Of a stretch of DNA of 64,000 nt, positions 9,357 through 18,637 are shown one piece after another (within the stretch, counting starts at the first letter, position 1; each line of letters starts with the position of its first letter). This stretch comes from Pirellula sp. (GTDB lineage: Bacteria; Planctomycetota; Planctomycetia; Pirellulales; Pirellulaceae). The notes below the pieces were generated by a model, which had not been told where the DNA came from, did not search any database, and worked only from the letters and a program-made list of their open reading frames with translations. The stretch lies in the NCBI GenBank assembly GCA_021299695.1, contig JAJTEK010000002.1, positions 1 to 64,000 of the forward strand. The letters run 5' to 3'. Position numbers and translations under genes: made by a program.

Positions 9357-12300
9357 TTAGGTTTTTTCCTGTTCTGGTTTTGATTCCAAGGTGTTTTTTC
9401 GTTCCTTCAATCGATCTAGAATTGCTCGGAGTGCCGGTTGGCGAGCTGTTCCGGACTCGATCAGTTTTTCGGCAAGTGCGATCGCTTCAGCAAGGGTTTG
9501 CTTGGCTCTCTCTGGGCGTCGGAATTGATTGTAGTAATCGACGATCTGCATTTTGGTTTGTAGCAGGTGGATCGCATAGACCTGGATTTCGGGGAATCGA
9601 TCGACGAGCCCCTGATGGATCGCGATCGATTGCTGAAGTTTGTTGATTCCGTTTTCCACACGTTCGAATTGGCGCTCGGCTGCAGGATCGATCCCCGCTG
9701 GCATAGTCCAAGCGGACCTTGCCAACAGCGATGCGTAGAGCGTCTGGTATTCTGGGACGCCAGGGTGCTCTTGGAGCGATTCTTGAACAAGTCGTATCGC
9801 TTCGTCTAGTCGGTTTCCGTCGACCGAAGGGTGTACAAGGCTTGTAGCGTAAAGATTCGCTAGTTCATACTTGAGCACTGCTGAGGTCGGGTTCTTTGAC
9901 AGGAGATCTAGGAAGATCTCTGAGGCTTTATCTAGCGATTTCTCGAATTCCGATTGAAGTCCTAGCAAACGGTACATCCGCATCCGATCGCGATGATTGC
10001 GAGCCAGTCCGAGCCGATACTTACTCTGCACAGGATATTGCTGACTGAGACCATCGAGAAGCTCGATGGCTTGCGCGTTGTAGGCAAGATCCCTCTCGAG
10101 CCTTTGGGCCATCGGGATAGGGATCTCAGGGATCCATGGACCGGGCCGGTTGAAGAACGGCGAGAATAGTCTACGGCGTCGATCGTTGAGACTTCGATCA
10201 TTAAGACTTCGATCTTGGGCAAGGCGAGCCGACCCGCTGCACAAGCTCTCCAGGGCCGAGGCGAGGCCAAAGCGGCCTTCCTCGGAGACCGCAAATTCCG
10301 GGTTCTTTTCGAGAACCTCTTTGAGGTTTTTCATCTCCTCGATCGCCCGAGGGAACTGATCTCGCCGTGAGTGCAAGCCGATTAGCTCCTTGCGTGCTTG
10401 GACTTCCTCGTTGAGAACGCGTTGCTTGTCCTGCCCACCCTGGTCCTTGTTTCGTACCGCTTCGAATTCCGCGATCGCACGTCGCAAGGACTCGGCGGCT
10501 TGATTGTATCTACCGATTTTATTCTCGATTTCCCCGACGCGTCGGCGGGAGACGGCCGCATCGAATCTCAGGTCGGTAGCATTCTCTTCTGCGAATCGAT
10601 CAAAAAAGTTTTGGAGCGATTTGAGAAGTTCGACATCGGCTTGGGTGAGCACTGCGTCGGCGAACCCATCGGTTTCGAGTCCCGCTTCGTCGAGTCCCTG
10701 TATCTCCAAAGAACGGCCTCGCGAAGCGATATTTTCGGTGATGGTATTGAAGGCTTCCAGGGCTAGATCCATGTTCTGTCGAGCCCGCTGGCTTTCGGTG
10801 TTGGCTTGCTCCAGAGCTTCGGTTCGGTCTGCAAGACTATTTGCAGATGCGGCATAGGCCAGCTTGAGCTCATCCAGGGTCTGGCGCTGCTGGCGATTCC
10901 AGAGTCCTAGGATCGTCGCAATCGCGACAAGTAAACCGAACAAACTTGCCGTCAGCGATGCGATAGCTGGGTTGCGTCGTATCCAGCGCATGGCCGACTC
11001 GATAGGTGATTCACGGCGGGCCAAGATGGGCAAGTCGTCGAGAAATCGTTCGAGATCCTCTTGGAGATCCTTGGCCCGTTGATAGCGATTCTCTGGTTCT
11101 AGCGCCGCGGCTTTCCGAACGATCGTCTGGAGGTCCCGAGGAATCATTTGCCGCTCAGAGGCCGTGAATTCGAGTTGGCTGTACTTGGTCGGATCCAAGA
11201 CGCGGCGTTTGGGGGCTTCGAGCGCAGGCCTGAGCGTGAGCAACTCGAAGAGGGTCAGGCCAAGGCTATAGATATCGCTGCGCGCATCGGCCTTGGCGAC
11301 GAATTGCTCAGGGGCCATATACCTAAGGGTACCGAGCAATTCGCCAGTCTGTGTCTGGCCTTCGAGATCCTCACGAAATGCCAAGCCGAAGTCTGCAATC
11401 CAAATCGTCCCGGTTTGGTCCAGCAGCAAGTTGCTAGGCTTGATATCTCGGTGCAAGACCCCTGATTGGTGCGCATAATCCAAAGCATCGGCCACCTTGG
11501 ACGTCAAGCGAGCGATGTTACGATAGTAATGCAGGGGTATCGCTCGGACCGAGCGAGCGTCCTGGGAAACCTTGGAAGTCCCCGGTAAAATCGAGGCCGG
11601 TGAAATCGATACCGGTAAAGTCAATCCCGTTGGAATCGAGGTTGACAAACTGTCCGTGGCTAACGGGCTACCTAGCATCGGTTCCTGGATCGCCGCGAGT
11701 GTCAGATCTAGAGTTTGGACTGGCCGAGTCGGATCGTTCGGTGCGAGTGGACTTCTCGGCTTCGGCCCATCATCTTGCGATGGCTTCGATGACTTCGATG
11801 ACGGGGTGTAGCTGTTTGAGCCCTTGTTCACACCTTTCTGGGAGCTCTGTGGGTACTTGGCGTTCGGAGAGACGCCTCGTTGCGCGAGAAGTTGATCGAC
11901 CGCATCGAGTGTAAGTGCAGGTCCCAAGGGCTCGAGGGTGGCCGATTCGCCCAGTCGAGCTCGAAGCGATACGATCACATCGGCCAGCGTCGATCCATGG
12001 ATCAATTGCATTGCGTAATACTGTAGACCGTGATCTTCTCCTGAGCCGTAAACCGGAACGATGTTGGTGTGGTGCAATCCGGCTGCCGACTCGGCTTCGC
12101 GTCGAAAGCGTTCTCGGCTTCGCGGACTTGCTGAAGCTTGTGCATGGATGACTTTCAACGCGACCCTGCGTTGCAAGGAACCTTGGATCGCCTCGTACAC
12201 CACCCCCATACCTCCCTGGCCGATGCATTGAAGGATTTCGAAATCGTCAAAAGCTTTCGGAACGAATTGGGTAGGGTCCGAGCCTGTCGCACACAACGTC

Positions 12301-12506
12301 GGTGAGATCGATTCGTTCGTCACTTTAGCGCTGACCTTCTCGACGATCATCAGCGATGGAAATACAGAACGAATCATCGCTGCATGCTCGGGATAAGCTT
12401 GAGCGTAGTGTTCGATGCTCGGGGACTGACCGCTGCGGAATTTCAAAACGAACTCGTCGGCAAGTTCTTCGAAAGGATGGCGTTTGATGGACTCGGTCGG
12501 ATTCAT
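9357..12506 (-). CDS. Large Ser/Thr protein kinase with insertion in the catalytic domain
   Basis: 1049 residues. The kinase core begins at FEILQCIGQGGMGVVYEA (about 89-106), with ATP lysine in VALKVI (Lys118), HRDIKPSN (His352) and DFGLAF (372-377). Between the hinge region (YYAMQLIHG, about 164-171) and LHYYRNIARL (about 325-334) lie some 140 extra residues, Ser/Pro/Thr-rich and probably disordered; a normal kinase has almost none there. One membrane segment lies near 516-536, followed by a long helical TPR-like region. An RSLNDRSLND duplication occurs around 10185-10215. The start overlaps the ECF sigma gene by 4 bases, so sigma factor and kinase are coupled, a pairing known in planctomycetes. 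Confidence 0.92.
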   Translation of the reverse strand: MNPTESIKRHPFEELADEFVLKFRSGQSPSIEHYAQAYPEHAAMIRSVFPSLMIVEKVSAKVTNESISPTLCATGSDPTQFVPKAFDDFEILQCIGQGGMGVVYEAIQGSLQRRVALKVIHAQASASPRSRERFRREAESAAGLHHTNIVPVYGSGEDHGLQYYAMQLIHGSTLADVIVSLRARLGESATLEPLGPALTLDAVDQLLAQRGVSPNAKYPQSSQKGVNKGSNSYTPSSKSSKPSQDDGPKPRSPLAPNDPTRPVQTLDLTLAAIQEPMLGSPLATDSLSTSIPTGLTLPVSISPASILPGTSKVSQDARSVRAIPLHYYRNIARLTSKVADALDYAHQSGVLHRDIKPSNLLLDQTGTIWIADFGLAFREDLEGQTQTGELLGTLRYMAPEQFVAKADARSDIYSLGLTLFELLTLRPALEAPKRRVLDPTKYSQLEFTASERQMIPRDLQTIVRKAAALEPENRYQRAKDLQEDLERFLDDLPILARRESPIESAMRWIRRNPAIASLTASLFGLLVAIATILGLWNRQQRQTLDELKLAYAASANSLADRTEALEQANTESQRARQNMDLALEAFNTITENIASRGRSLEIQGLDEAGLETDGFADAVLTQADVELLKSLQNFFDRFAEENATDLRFDAAVSRRRVGEIENKIGRYNQAAESLRRAIAEFEAVRNKDQGGQDKQRVLNEEVQARKELIGLHSRRDQFPRAIEEMKNLKEVLEKNPEFAVSEEGRFGLASALESLCSGSARLAQDRSLNDRSLNDRRRRLFSPFFNRPGPWIPEIPIPMAQRLERDLAYNAQAIELLDGLSQQYPVQSKYRLGLARNHRDRMRMYRLLGLQSEFEKSLDKASEIFLDLLSKNPTSAVLKYELANLYATSLVHPSVDGNRLDEAIRLVQESLQEHPGVPEYQTLYASLLARSAWTMPAGIDPAAERQFERVENGINKLQQSIAIHQGLVDRFPEIQVYAIHLLQTKMQIVDYYNQFRRPERAKQTLAEAIALAEKLIESGTARQPALRAILDRLKERKNTLESKPEQEKT

Positions 12507-13198
12507 CGCTGTTGCTCCTGCTGGCCTGCAGGAGGCTGGTTTGTGGGTTGAAGAATCTCGGCCAAGCGGCTCGCAGCCCGGACGTATCGGTTGCTAGCTG
12601 CCGTCGGTGAAATGCCAAGGGCTTGGGCCGTCTGCAGGTTCGTCAGGTATTCGAAATGCCGCATCGCGAGGATCTCGCGATCGATTTCGTTCATCGACTC
12701 CAAGGCCTTTTGAAGTCGATGCTGTTCCTCGTCTTGGATCATCGCTTGGCTCGGTGAGGTCATGTCATCGGCAAGCCATCGGGCCATGATGATGCTAGTG
12801 GAGTTCGAGCCAGCAAGTGGCATGGCCAGCTCGCGATGCACACTCCGTTTGTCTCTTCCGTGGGCTCGCTGCATATCCCAGAGCGTTTGAAGGACACGCT
12901 GACGGATCCAAACCAACGGGTGGACCTGCTGTGTTTGCACCAACTCCTGATGCCGTTTGGCAATCTGCAAAAAAGCTTCCTGCAACACATCCCCAGGATC
13001 GATTCGAGCTTGGAAAGCTGGGTCGATTCGGAAGCGAACGATTTTTTCAAGCCGAGGTCGAATCGACTCGAAGAATTCCGTGAGTTCCTCTAAACTCCCG
13101 ATATGCACGCCATCTTGACTGGCCGCCAATGGCGGGCCCCCCAGGCTAGGCTGGCTCAAGGAGACATCGGGTACGATCGGTGCTTTGGAATCCGTCAT
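12503..13198 (-). CDS. ECF-type RNA polymerase sigma factor
   Basis: 231 residues from the ATG at 13198; a longer frame from 13255 adds 19 residues without support. Region 2 is seen in FRIDPAFQARIDPGDVLQEAF, the typical planctomycete ECF form. Region 4 is seen in LESMNEIDREILAMRHFEYL and LGISPTAASNRYVRA, a helix-turn-helix for -35 recognition. No anti-sigma gene follows; instead the gene overlaps a large Ser/Thr kinase by 4 bases, so regulation by the kinase is likely (inference from known kinase-linked ECF groups). It heads the minus-strand cluster and is divergent from the EF-hand gene across about 150 bases that must carry both promoters. Confidence 0.9.
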   Translation of the reverse strand: MTDSKAPIVPDVSLSQPSLGGPPLAASQDGVHIGSLEELTEFFESIRPRLEKIVRFRIDPAFQARIDPGDVLQEAFLQIAKRHQELVQTQQVHPLVWIRQRVLQTLWDMQRAHGRDKRSVHRELAMPLAGSNSTSIIMARWLADDMTSPSQAMIQDEEQHRLQKALESMNEIDREILAMRHFEYLTNLQTAQALGISPTAASNRYVRAASRLAEILQPTNQPPAGQQEQQR

Positions 13199-13351
13199 GT
13201 TCAGATTATCCAAAGGTTTGACTGGGCAGGGAATAGAATTCCAAAAAATCTCCAATCTCCAAAGTGGATCCTACGGCCACCGCGTCGGTAGAGTCATTAG
13301 GGTTCAACTCTGCGAAATCTCCTGCTGTCTCTACCACGAAGGTCCTTCAAG

Positions 13352-14092
13352 ATGAAACGAATACTATTTGCAAGCCTCCTGGGCCCTTTGGTCTGGACAA
13401 TGCCTTGCCAAGCCCAAGATCCCCAAGCTCCAGAACCTGAATCTCCGAAACCACCTAGAGCCGAGTCCGGACGTCGGGATGATGGGCCATCCGAAGGCCG
13501 TAGGCCACTCCAGGGTCGATTTCAAGAAGGGGGCCGATTGCAAGAAAACCGACCCAATGGGGGCAACCCCGAGATGGCTGCACGGGGAATGGCGATGATG
13601 ATGAGAAACTCACCGGTGTTTCGAGCTCTAGATGCTGACGAGGACGGCCAGCTTTCGGTTTCGGAGATTGAAAATGCGTCGAAGTCCCTGCTGAAACTCG
13701 ATAAGAACGGTGACGGCATTCTCAGCGCCGAGGAGATGCGTCCGGATCCAGCCCAACTACCTCAGTTCGCTGGTCCTAATGGCCCAGGGCGACCCGGTGC
13801 CCCAGGCGGTCCAGGTGGGCCTACCCCAGAGATGATGGCCCGCATGTTCGAAAACCGAGATCAGGACAAGGACGGGAAGCTCTCGGGCGATGAGATTCCT
13901 CCCCAAATGCGCGAACGGCTAACCAATATCGACACCAACGGCGACGGAGCGATCGATAAGTCGGAAATGGAGCAATCGATGCGCAGGATCGAAGCCATGC
14001 GGCCAGGCAACCGCCGACCCGAAGGTCGCCCAGAGGGTCGGACCGAGGGTGGCCAAGGGGTCCGGCCACGCCGCCCCTCTTCGGATACCTAA
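13352..14092 (+). CDS. Exported EF-hand calcium-binding protein
   Basis: 246 residues with a signal peptide (ILFASLLGPLVWTMPCQAQ). Four EF-hand loops are readable: DADEDGQLSVSE, DKNGDGILSAEE, DQDKDGKLSGDE and DTNGDGAIDKSE, arranged as two pairs separated by a Gly/Pro-rich linker. The flanks are rich in Pro, Arg and Gly (PEGRPEGRTEGG near the end) and probably unstructured. AAGG lies about 10 bases before the ATG. It is followed after 54 bases by the PSCyt/DUF1553 gene, an arrangement often seen in planctomycetes. A calcium-dependent structural or sensing role outside the cytoplasm is inferred. Confidence 0.88.
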   Translation: MKRILFASLLGPLVWTMPCQAQDPQAPEPESPKPPRAESGRRDDGPSEGRRPLQGRFQEGGRLQENRPNGGNPEMAARGMAMMMRNSPVFRALDADEDGQLSVSEIENASKSLLKLDKNGDGILSAEEMRPDPAQLPQFAGPNGPGRPGAPGGPGGPTPEMMARMFENRDQDKDGKLSGDEIPPQMRERLTNIDTNGDGAIDKSEMEQSMRRIEAMRPGNRRPEGRPEGRTEGGQGVRPRRPSSDT

Positions 14093-14146
14093 ACGATTTT
14101 TCCTGGATCTCTCAAGCCCAAACATTCCCTGTTAGGAACGCATCCG

Positions 14147-16729
14147 ATGCACAAGCATTCATTGGTCGGCCAATCCATGGCTAGCTGGGTTACGATCCTA
14201 TGGATCTGCGGTGTGGGAGCATTTGCGGCCGCTCCGCAGGATGATGGGAAGCTTACACCCGATCAACTCGACTTCTTCGAGACCAAAATTCGCCCGGTCC
14301 TGATGGAGCATTGTTACCGTTGCCATGCGACCAGCGAGCAATCGGTCCGAGGCGGACTCTCGGTCGAGAATCGCGAAGCTTTGCTTGCCGGTGGGGAATC
14401 CGGCCCGGCGATCGTCCCCGGGGACTTGGAAAACAGTTCGCTGTGGCATGCGATCAACTACCGCGATAATCGGATGCCGCCCAAAGGCAAACTCGCCCCG
14501 AACATCATTGCCGATTTCAAAACCTGGATCGAAATGGGAGCGCCCGATCCTCGTGTGAATCAAGGAGTGGTCGTTCATTCCAAAGTGACACCCGAAGACA
14601 TCCAGGCGGGCAAGTCGTTCTGGGCCTTTACTCCACCGCAACGCGTCGAGCCGAGCCTCGAGCAGTTCCGGAGTTGGGGCGAGTCTTCGATCGATCGCTT
14701 GGTCGCAGCGAAATGGGAAGTTCAAGGGATCGAGCCGACGGACGATTGCGATGCGAACACGCTTGTCCGCCGGCTGACGATGGACCTTGTCGGTTTACCT
14801 CCTACCCCGGAGCAACGCGAAGGCTTCCTTGAGGACTGGCAGTCTAGTCCTCAAGGAGCCATCGCGAGGTTGGCCGACGAGTTGCTCGAATCGCGGCAGT
14901 ATGCCGAGCGCTGGGCTCGCCACTGGCTAGATGCGGCACGGTATGCCGAATCCAGCGGCAAGGAATCGGATATGTCGTTCCCTAACGCTTGGCGTTATCG
15001 CGACTATGTGATTCAATCGTTTGAAAACGATAAGCCTTACGATCGTTTCGTCCTCGAACAGATCGCTGGCGACCTGCTTCCCGTTTCAGACGATTCGCAG
15101 TGGAATGAGAACCTTATCGCCACTGGATTCTTAGCCATCGGTCCGAAGTCCCTGACCGAGCAGAACCCTCGGCAATTCCAAGCCGACTTGGTTGACGAGC
15201 AAATCGACACCACGACGCGCGTCGTGCTGGGGTTGTCGGTTGGCTGCGCAAGGTGCCATGATCATAAGTTTGATCCTATCCCACAAAGCGATTACTACGC
15301 CTTAGCTGGGATATTCCAAAGCACCGAAACGTTCTACGGCGGTACTCGCACCCTTCGGAATCGACAACCCTCCGACTCGATCCGCTTGCCGATCCAGGAT
15401 CCCGAGGCGAGCACGCCGGTGATGACTCCTCAGGACCTCGAGGACTTGAAAAAGGAACTACAAGAGCGACAACAAGAACTGGCCGAGGCGCGTCGGGCGC
15501 AGCGTACCGGGGGTAATACCCCGGGTCTGAACGCCAATATCTTGGACCAGATCGTCGGCCAGCTCCGAGCCAAGATCAACAGTGTCGATGCGACAGGACG
15601 GCCCATCTCGGTCTGTATGGGGGTCCAGGACCGCCAATCGATCCGCAATGCACGCGTGTTGGTCCGTGGGGAGATTGACCAACCCGCCCAAGAAATCCCA
15701 AGGGGATTCGTTCAGGTCCTCGGGAACCTTCCAGATAAACTCCCTGCATCTGGATCTGGACGATTGGAATTTGCCAAGTGGCTTGTTTCCAAAGAGAATC
15801 CCCTCACGGCTCGAGTGATGGTCAATCGCATTTGGCAGCATCTGATGGGCCAAGGAATCGTACGAGAACCGGACAACTTTGGACTCTCGGGTCCGATGCC
15901 TACCCACCGCGAGCTTTTGGATTATTTGGCCCTTGAAATGATGGACCAAAACTGGTCGATTAAGTCAATCATTCGCAGCATCGTTACATCGCGAGTCTAC
16001 CGGCTCAAGACCGATCAGGATCCGAATCGCTTGGAGGTCGATCCGGAGAACCTCTGGATCGCCCGTGGGAATGTCAAGCGATTAAGCGCCGAGGCGATCC
16101 GCGACGCGATGCTCTCTGTCAGCGGATCGATCGAGTTTAAGCCACCACGGGCGTCGATCCTCTCGACGATGGGATCTGCCTTGATGGGTCCAAATGGTCC
16201 ACAAAACGCGCCGCTGTTGATCGCACCAGGAGGATCGGGCAATGACGATCGCTCAGCGAATTTAAGACGACTCCTGGGCGGTAACCTGCGGAACCCAGCA
16301 GTCAACCTGCTTGAACTACCTAACTACCATCGCTCCGTGTACCTGCCGATCACCCGGAACAATCTACCCCGCGCTCTGGATGCTTTCGACTTTGCCGACC
16401 CCAATATGGTCACCGGAACTCGCGAGGTATCCAACACCGCCGAGCAAGCCTTGTACATGCTCAACAATCCTTTTGTTTTGGAACTCAGCGATGCGTTCGC
16501 ACGTCGGCTGATCCAATCAAGCACAGACCCTCAAGCCCGAGTCGACCGAGCGTTTCAGATCGCTTACGGCCGACCGGCTAGCCGAGAGGAGATCCAAGCG
16601 TCCGTGAAGTTCGTACGCAAGGCCAAGGATAGCCAATCGCAAGTTCCCTCCGACGAGGCCATGTTTAAGGCCTGGAGTCAGTTCTGCCAGGCGATCCTCG
16701 GCTCAGCCGAATTCCGTATCGTGCGTTGA
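14147..16729 (+). CDS. PSCyt1 / DUF1549 (PSCyt2) / DUF1553 (PSD1) protein
   Basis: 860 residues. A signal peptide is followed by a planctomycete cytochrome-C-like domain: heme motif C56-Y-R-C59-H60, then GPAIVPGDLENSSLW and the conserved RMPPKG. DUF1549 follows (SSIDRLVAAKWE to the mid region), with a second C-x-x-C-H (GCARCHDHKFDPI, near 365-378). DUF1553 occupies about 560-850 (LTARVMVNRIWQHLMGQGIV). The molecular role of the family is not established; the heme motifs suggest redox activity outside the cytoplasm. The next gene is DUF1501, the usual partner, and the two probably work together. Confidence 0.92.
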   Translation: MHKHSLVGQSMASWVTILWICGVGAFAAAPQDDGKLTPDQLDFFETKIRPVLMEHCYRCHATSEQSVRGGLSVENREALLAGGESGPAIVPGDLENSSLWHAINYRDNRMPPKGKLAPNIIADFKTWIEMGAPDPRVNQGVVVHSKVTPEDIQAGKSFWAFTPPQRVEPSLEQFRSWGESSIDRLVAAKWEVQGIEPTDDCDANTLVRRLTMDLVGLPPTPEQREGFLEDWQSSPQGAIARLADELLESRQYAERWARHWLDAARYAESSGKESDMSFPNAWRYRDYVIQSFENDKPYDRFVLEQIAGDLLPVSDDSQWNENLIATGFLAIGPKSLTEQNPRQFQADLVDEQIDTTTRVVLGLSVGCARCHDHKFDPIPQSDYYALAGIFQSTETFYGGTRTLRNRQPSDSIRLPIQDPEASTPVMTPQDLEDLKKELQERQQELAEARRAQRTGGNTPGLNANILDQIVGQLRAKINSVDATGRPISVCMGVQDRQSIRNARVLVRGEIDQPAQEIPRGFVQVLGNLPDKLPASGSGRLEFAKWLVSKENPLTARVMVNRIWQHLMGQGIVREPDNFGLSGPMPTHRELLDYLALEMMDQNWSIKSIIRSIVTSRVYRLKTDQDPNRLEVDPENLWIARGNVKRLSAEAIRDAMLSVSGSIEFKPPRASILSTMGSALMGPNGPQNAPLLIAPGGSGNDDRSANLRRLLGGNLRNPAVNLLELPNYHRSVYLPITRNNLPRALDAFDFADPNMVTGTREVSNTAEQALYMLNNPFVLELSDAFARRLIQSSTDPQARVDRAFQIAYGRPASREEIQASVKFVRKAKDSQSQVPSDEAMFKAWSQFCQAILGSAEFRIVR

Positions 16730-16797
16730 GCCCACACCCGATGGTTCGGTTTAGTTATTCCCAGCAAAGGCGATTATCCCAAGAAGGCTTCACAACG

Positions 16798-18207
16798 ATG
16801 TTCTCAAGACGCGAATTGCTCAGGACGGTTTCGGCAGGTTTCGGCTACTTGGCCTTTGCCGGAATGAGCACCCTCGAGGCCAAGCGTTTGCTCGGCGACG
16901 ACCAAGAGTCTGCGGTATCGACCAATCCGTTGGCCCCCAAGCAAGCGCATTTTGCATCGAAGGCCAAGCAGGTGATTTTTCTTTGCATGCAGGGGGGGCC
17001 TTCGCACCTGGATACATTCGACTACAAGCCTCGTTTGGGGCGTGACGAAGGCAAAACCGGTCGTGCCAACGGGGCAAAGCTCATGGCATCGCCGTGGAAG
17101 TTTCATCAGCGGGGCAAAAGCGGCTTGTGGATGTCCGAGTTGCTCCCCGAACTCGGCCAGCACGCTGACGAAATGTGTTTGATCCGATCGATGCATTGCG
17201 ATCAGCCGATCCATCCACGGGCCATGACGCAGATGCATACGGGAAATGCGCAATTTGTTCGCCCATCGCTCGGGGCCTGGACCCTCTATGGCTTGGGTAC
17301 AGAAAACGAGAACTTGCCAGGTTTTGTCGCTTTGAATCCCCAAGCCACCGGCTCGCAAAACTATGGTAATGCATTTCTTCCAGCCATCTACCAAGGGACC
17401 AAGGTCGGCAGGCCACAGGGCCCTCGCCCCGGTATGGCTAGGAATATGCCGGCTGGAAACGGTTCGGCGATACCAGACATCAACAATCCAAGATTGACTC
17501 GGCGATCGCAGCGCTCGCAAATCGACTTTATCCAGCAACTGAACCAAAACTCGCTCGATCACGCCGGGGTCGATCCGAACGTCGAAGGGGTCATCGAATC
17601 CTATGAGTTGGCCTTTCGGATGCAAGATGCCTTACCGAAACTTATGGACCTCAGCGACGAGACTCAAAAGACGTTTGATATGTATGGGATCGATGAGAAT
17701 CCGACCGACGGCTTTGGACGACAGTGCCTTATGGCCCGAAAATTCATTGAAGCTGGCGTCCGATTCGTAGAACTCAATCATGGCAATTGGGATCATCATC
17801 AGCGACTTCGTGAGCAATTACCTGATAAGTGCAGTGAGATCGATAAGCCGATTGCTGGGTTGCTCGCGGATCTCAAGCAACGGGGGCTTTTAGATCAAAC
17901 CTTGGTTATCTGGGGAGGTGAGTTTGGCCGTACACCCGACGCACAAAATGGGGACGGCCGGGATCACAACAACAAAGGGTACACGACCTGGATGGCAGGT
18001 GGGGGAGTGCGAGGCGGATTGAGCTATGGTGCCACCGACGAACATGGCCGTGAGGCGGTCGAGGATAAGTGCCATATCCACGATTGGCATGCGACGATCC
18101 TCCATTTGCTGGGCATGGACCACGAGCGATTGACTTATCGATACGCGGGTCGGAATTTCCGATTGACCGATGTCTATGGCAATGTGATCGACCGAATCTG
18201 TAGCTAG
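16798..18207 (+). CDS. DUF1501 protein with Tat signal
   Basis: 469 residues from ATG 16798, chosen because AAGAAGG lies at 16781-16787 and the Tat-type sequence SRRELLRTVSAGFGYLAF starts there; the frame is open back to 16726. DUF1501 proteins have an alkaline-phosphatase-like/sulfatase-like fold without the sulfatase Cys. Visible features are FLCMQGGPSHLDTFDYKP near the N-terminus, VWGGEFGRTPDAQ and NNKGYTTWMAGGGVRGG near the C-terminus. The family function is unknown; it almost always follows a PSCyt/DUF1553 gene, as here. Confidence 0.92.
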   Translation: MFSRRELLRTVSAGFGYLAFAGMSTLEAKRLLGDDQESAVSTNPLAPKQAHFASKAKQVIFLCMQGGPSHLDTFDYKPRLGRDEGKTGRANGAKLMASPWKFHQRGKSGLWMSELLPELGQHADEMCLIRSMHCDQPIHPRAMTQMHTGNAQFVRPSLGAWTLYGLGTENENLPGFVALNPQATGSQNYGNAFLPAIYQGTKVGRPQGPRPGMARNMPAGNGSAIPDINNPRLTRRSQRSQIDFIQQLNQNSLDHAGVDPNVEGVIESYELAFRMQDALPKLMDLSDETQKTFDMYGIDENPTDGFGRQCLMARKFIEAGVRFVELNHGNWDHHQRLREQLPDKCSEIDKPIAGLLADLKQRGLLDQTLVIWGGEFGRTPDAQNGDGRDHNNKGYTTWMAGGGVRGGLSYGATDEHGREAVEDKCHIHDWHATILHLLGMDHERLTYRYAGRNFRLTDVYGNVIDRICS

Positions 18208-18570
18208 TGGATGCCCGGTCCGGAGGCTTACGCACTAATGGCACAACTAATGGCACAGAGGTGCCGCCCTCCGGGCTTGGTGAATGCCAATCTGTATGGA
18301 TCGATCTGTGTGTATTGCATTAGTAGCCATGTGTGGCCATTACAGCCAAGCAGCCTTACGCGCGGTCGGCCCCCTCAACCCCCCCGGCCCTTACTCCCCC
18401 GGCCAAAGCCCCGGTGGAGAAGGGGGGCCAAGCGGTTGGATGGAGCGGACGTGAAGCGTGAGGCGAACAGCCGGATCTCTGCAGGAGTTCTGTTGCCTTT
18501 GCGTCTTTGCGTCTTTGCGTCTTTGCGTTCTCTTCTTCCGAACAGCAAGGATCTCTGCGGGGGATCCCGA
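18208..18570. repeat. Intergenic stretch of repeat-like sequence, including TTTGCGTC x4
   Basis: No gene is supported. The left part (18212-18300) is a mosaic of short duplications (TAATGGCACA twice). A C-rich then G-rich stretch at 18372-18430 can fold back (CCCCCGGCC and GGGGGGCC). At about 18498-18530 an 8-base unit TTTGCGTC is repeated four times; a degraded relative lies at about 31290-31327. Such CTTTGCG runs are widespread intergenic repeats. Both flanking genes point towards this stretch, so it lies between two 3' ends. Confidence 0.6.
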
Positions 18571-18571
18571 A

Positions 18572-18605
18572 AACAAAAAAGCCTGCGGTTTTGACACCGC
18601 AGGCC
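18572..18605 (-). terminator. Rho-independent terminator of the DUF937 gene
   Basis: A perfect 9-base stem GCCTGCGGT/ACCGCAGGC (18581-18589 and 18595-18603) with a 5-base loop. Read on the minus strand it is followed by TTTTTTGTTTTC. It lies about 35 bases after the stop of the minus-strand gene. Confidence 0.9.
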
Positions 18606-18637
18606 TTTAAGGTTTCTTCAGGTAGTCTCAGGAACGA

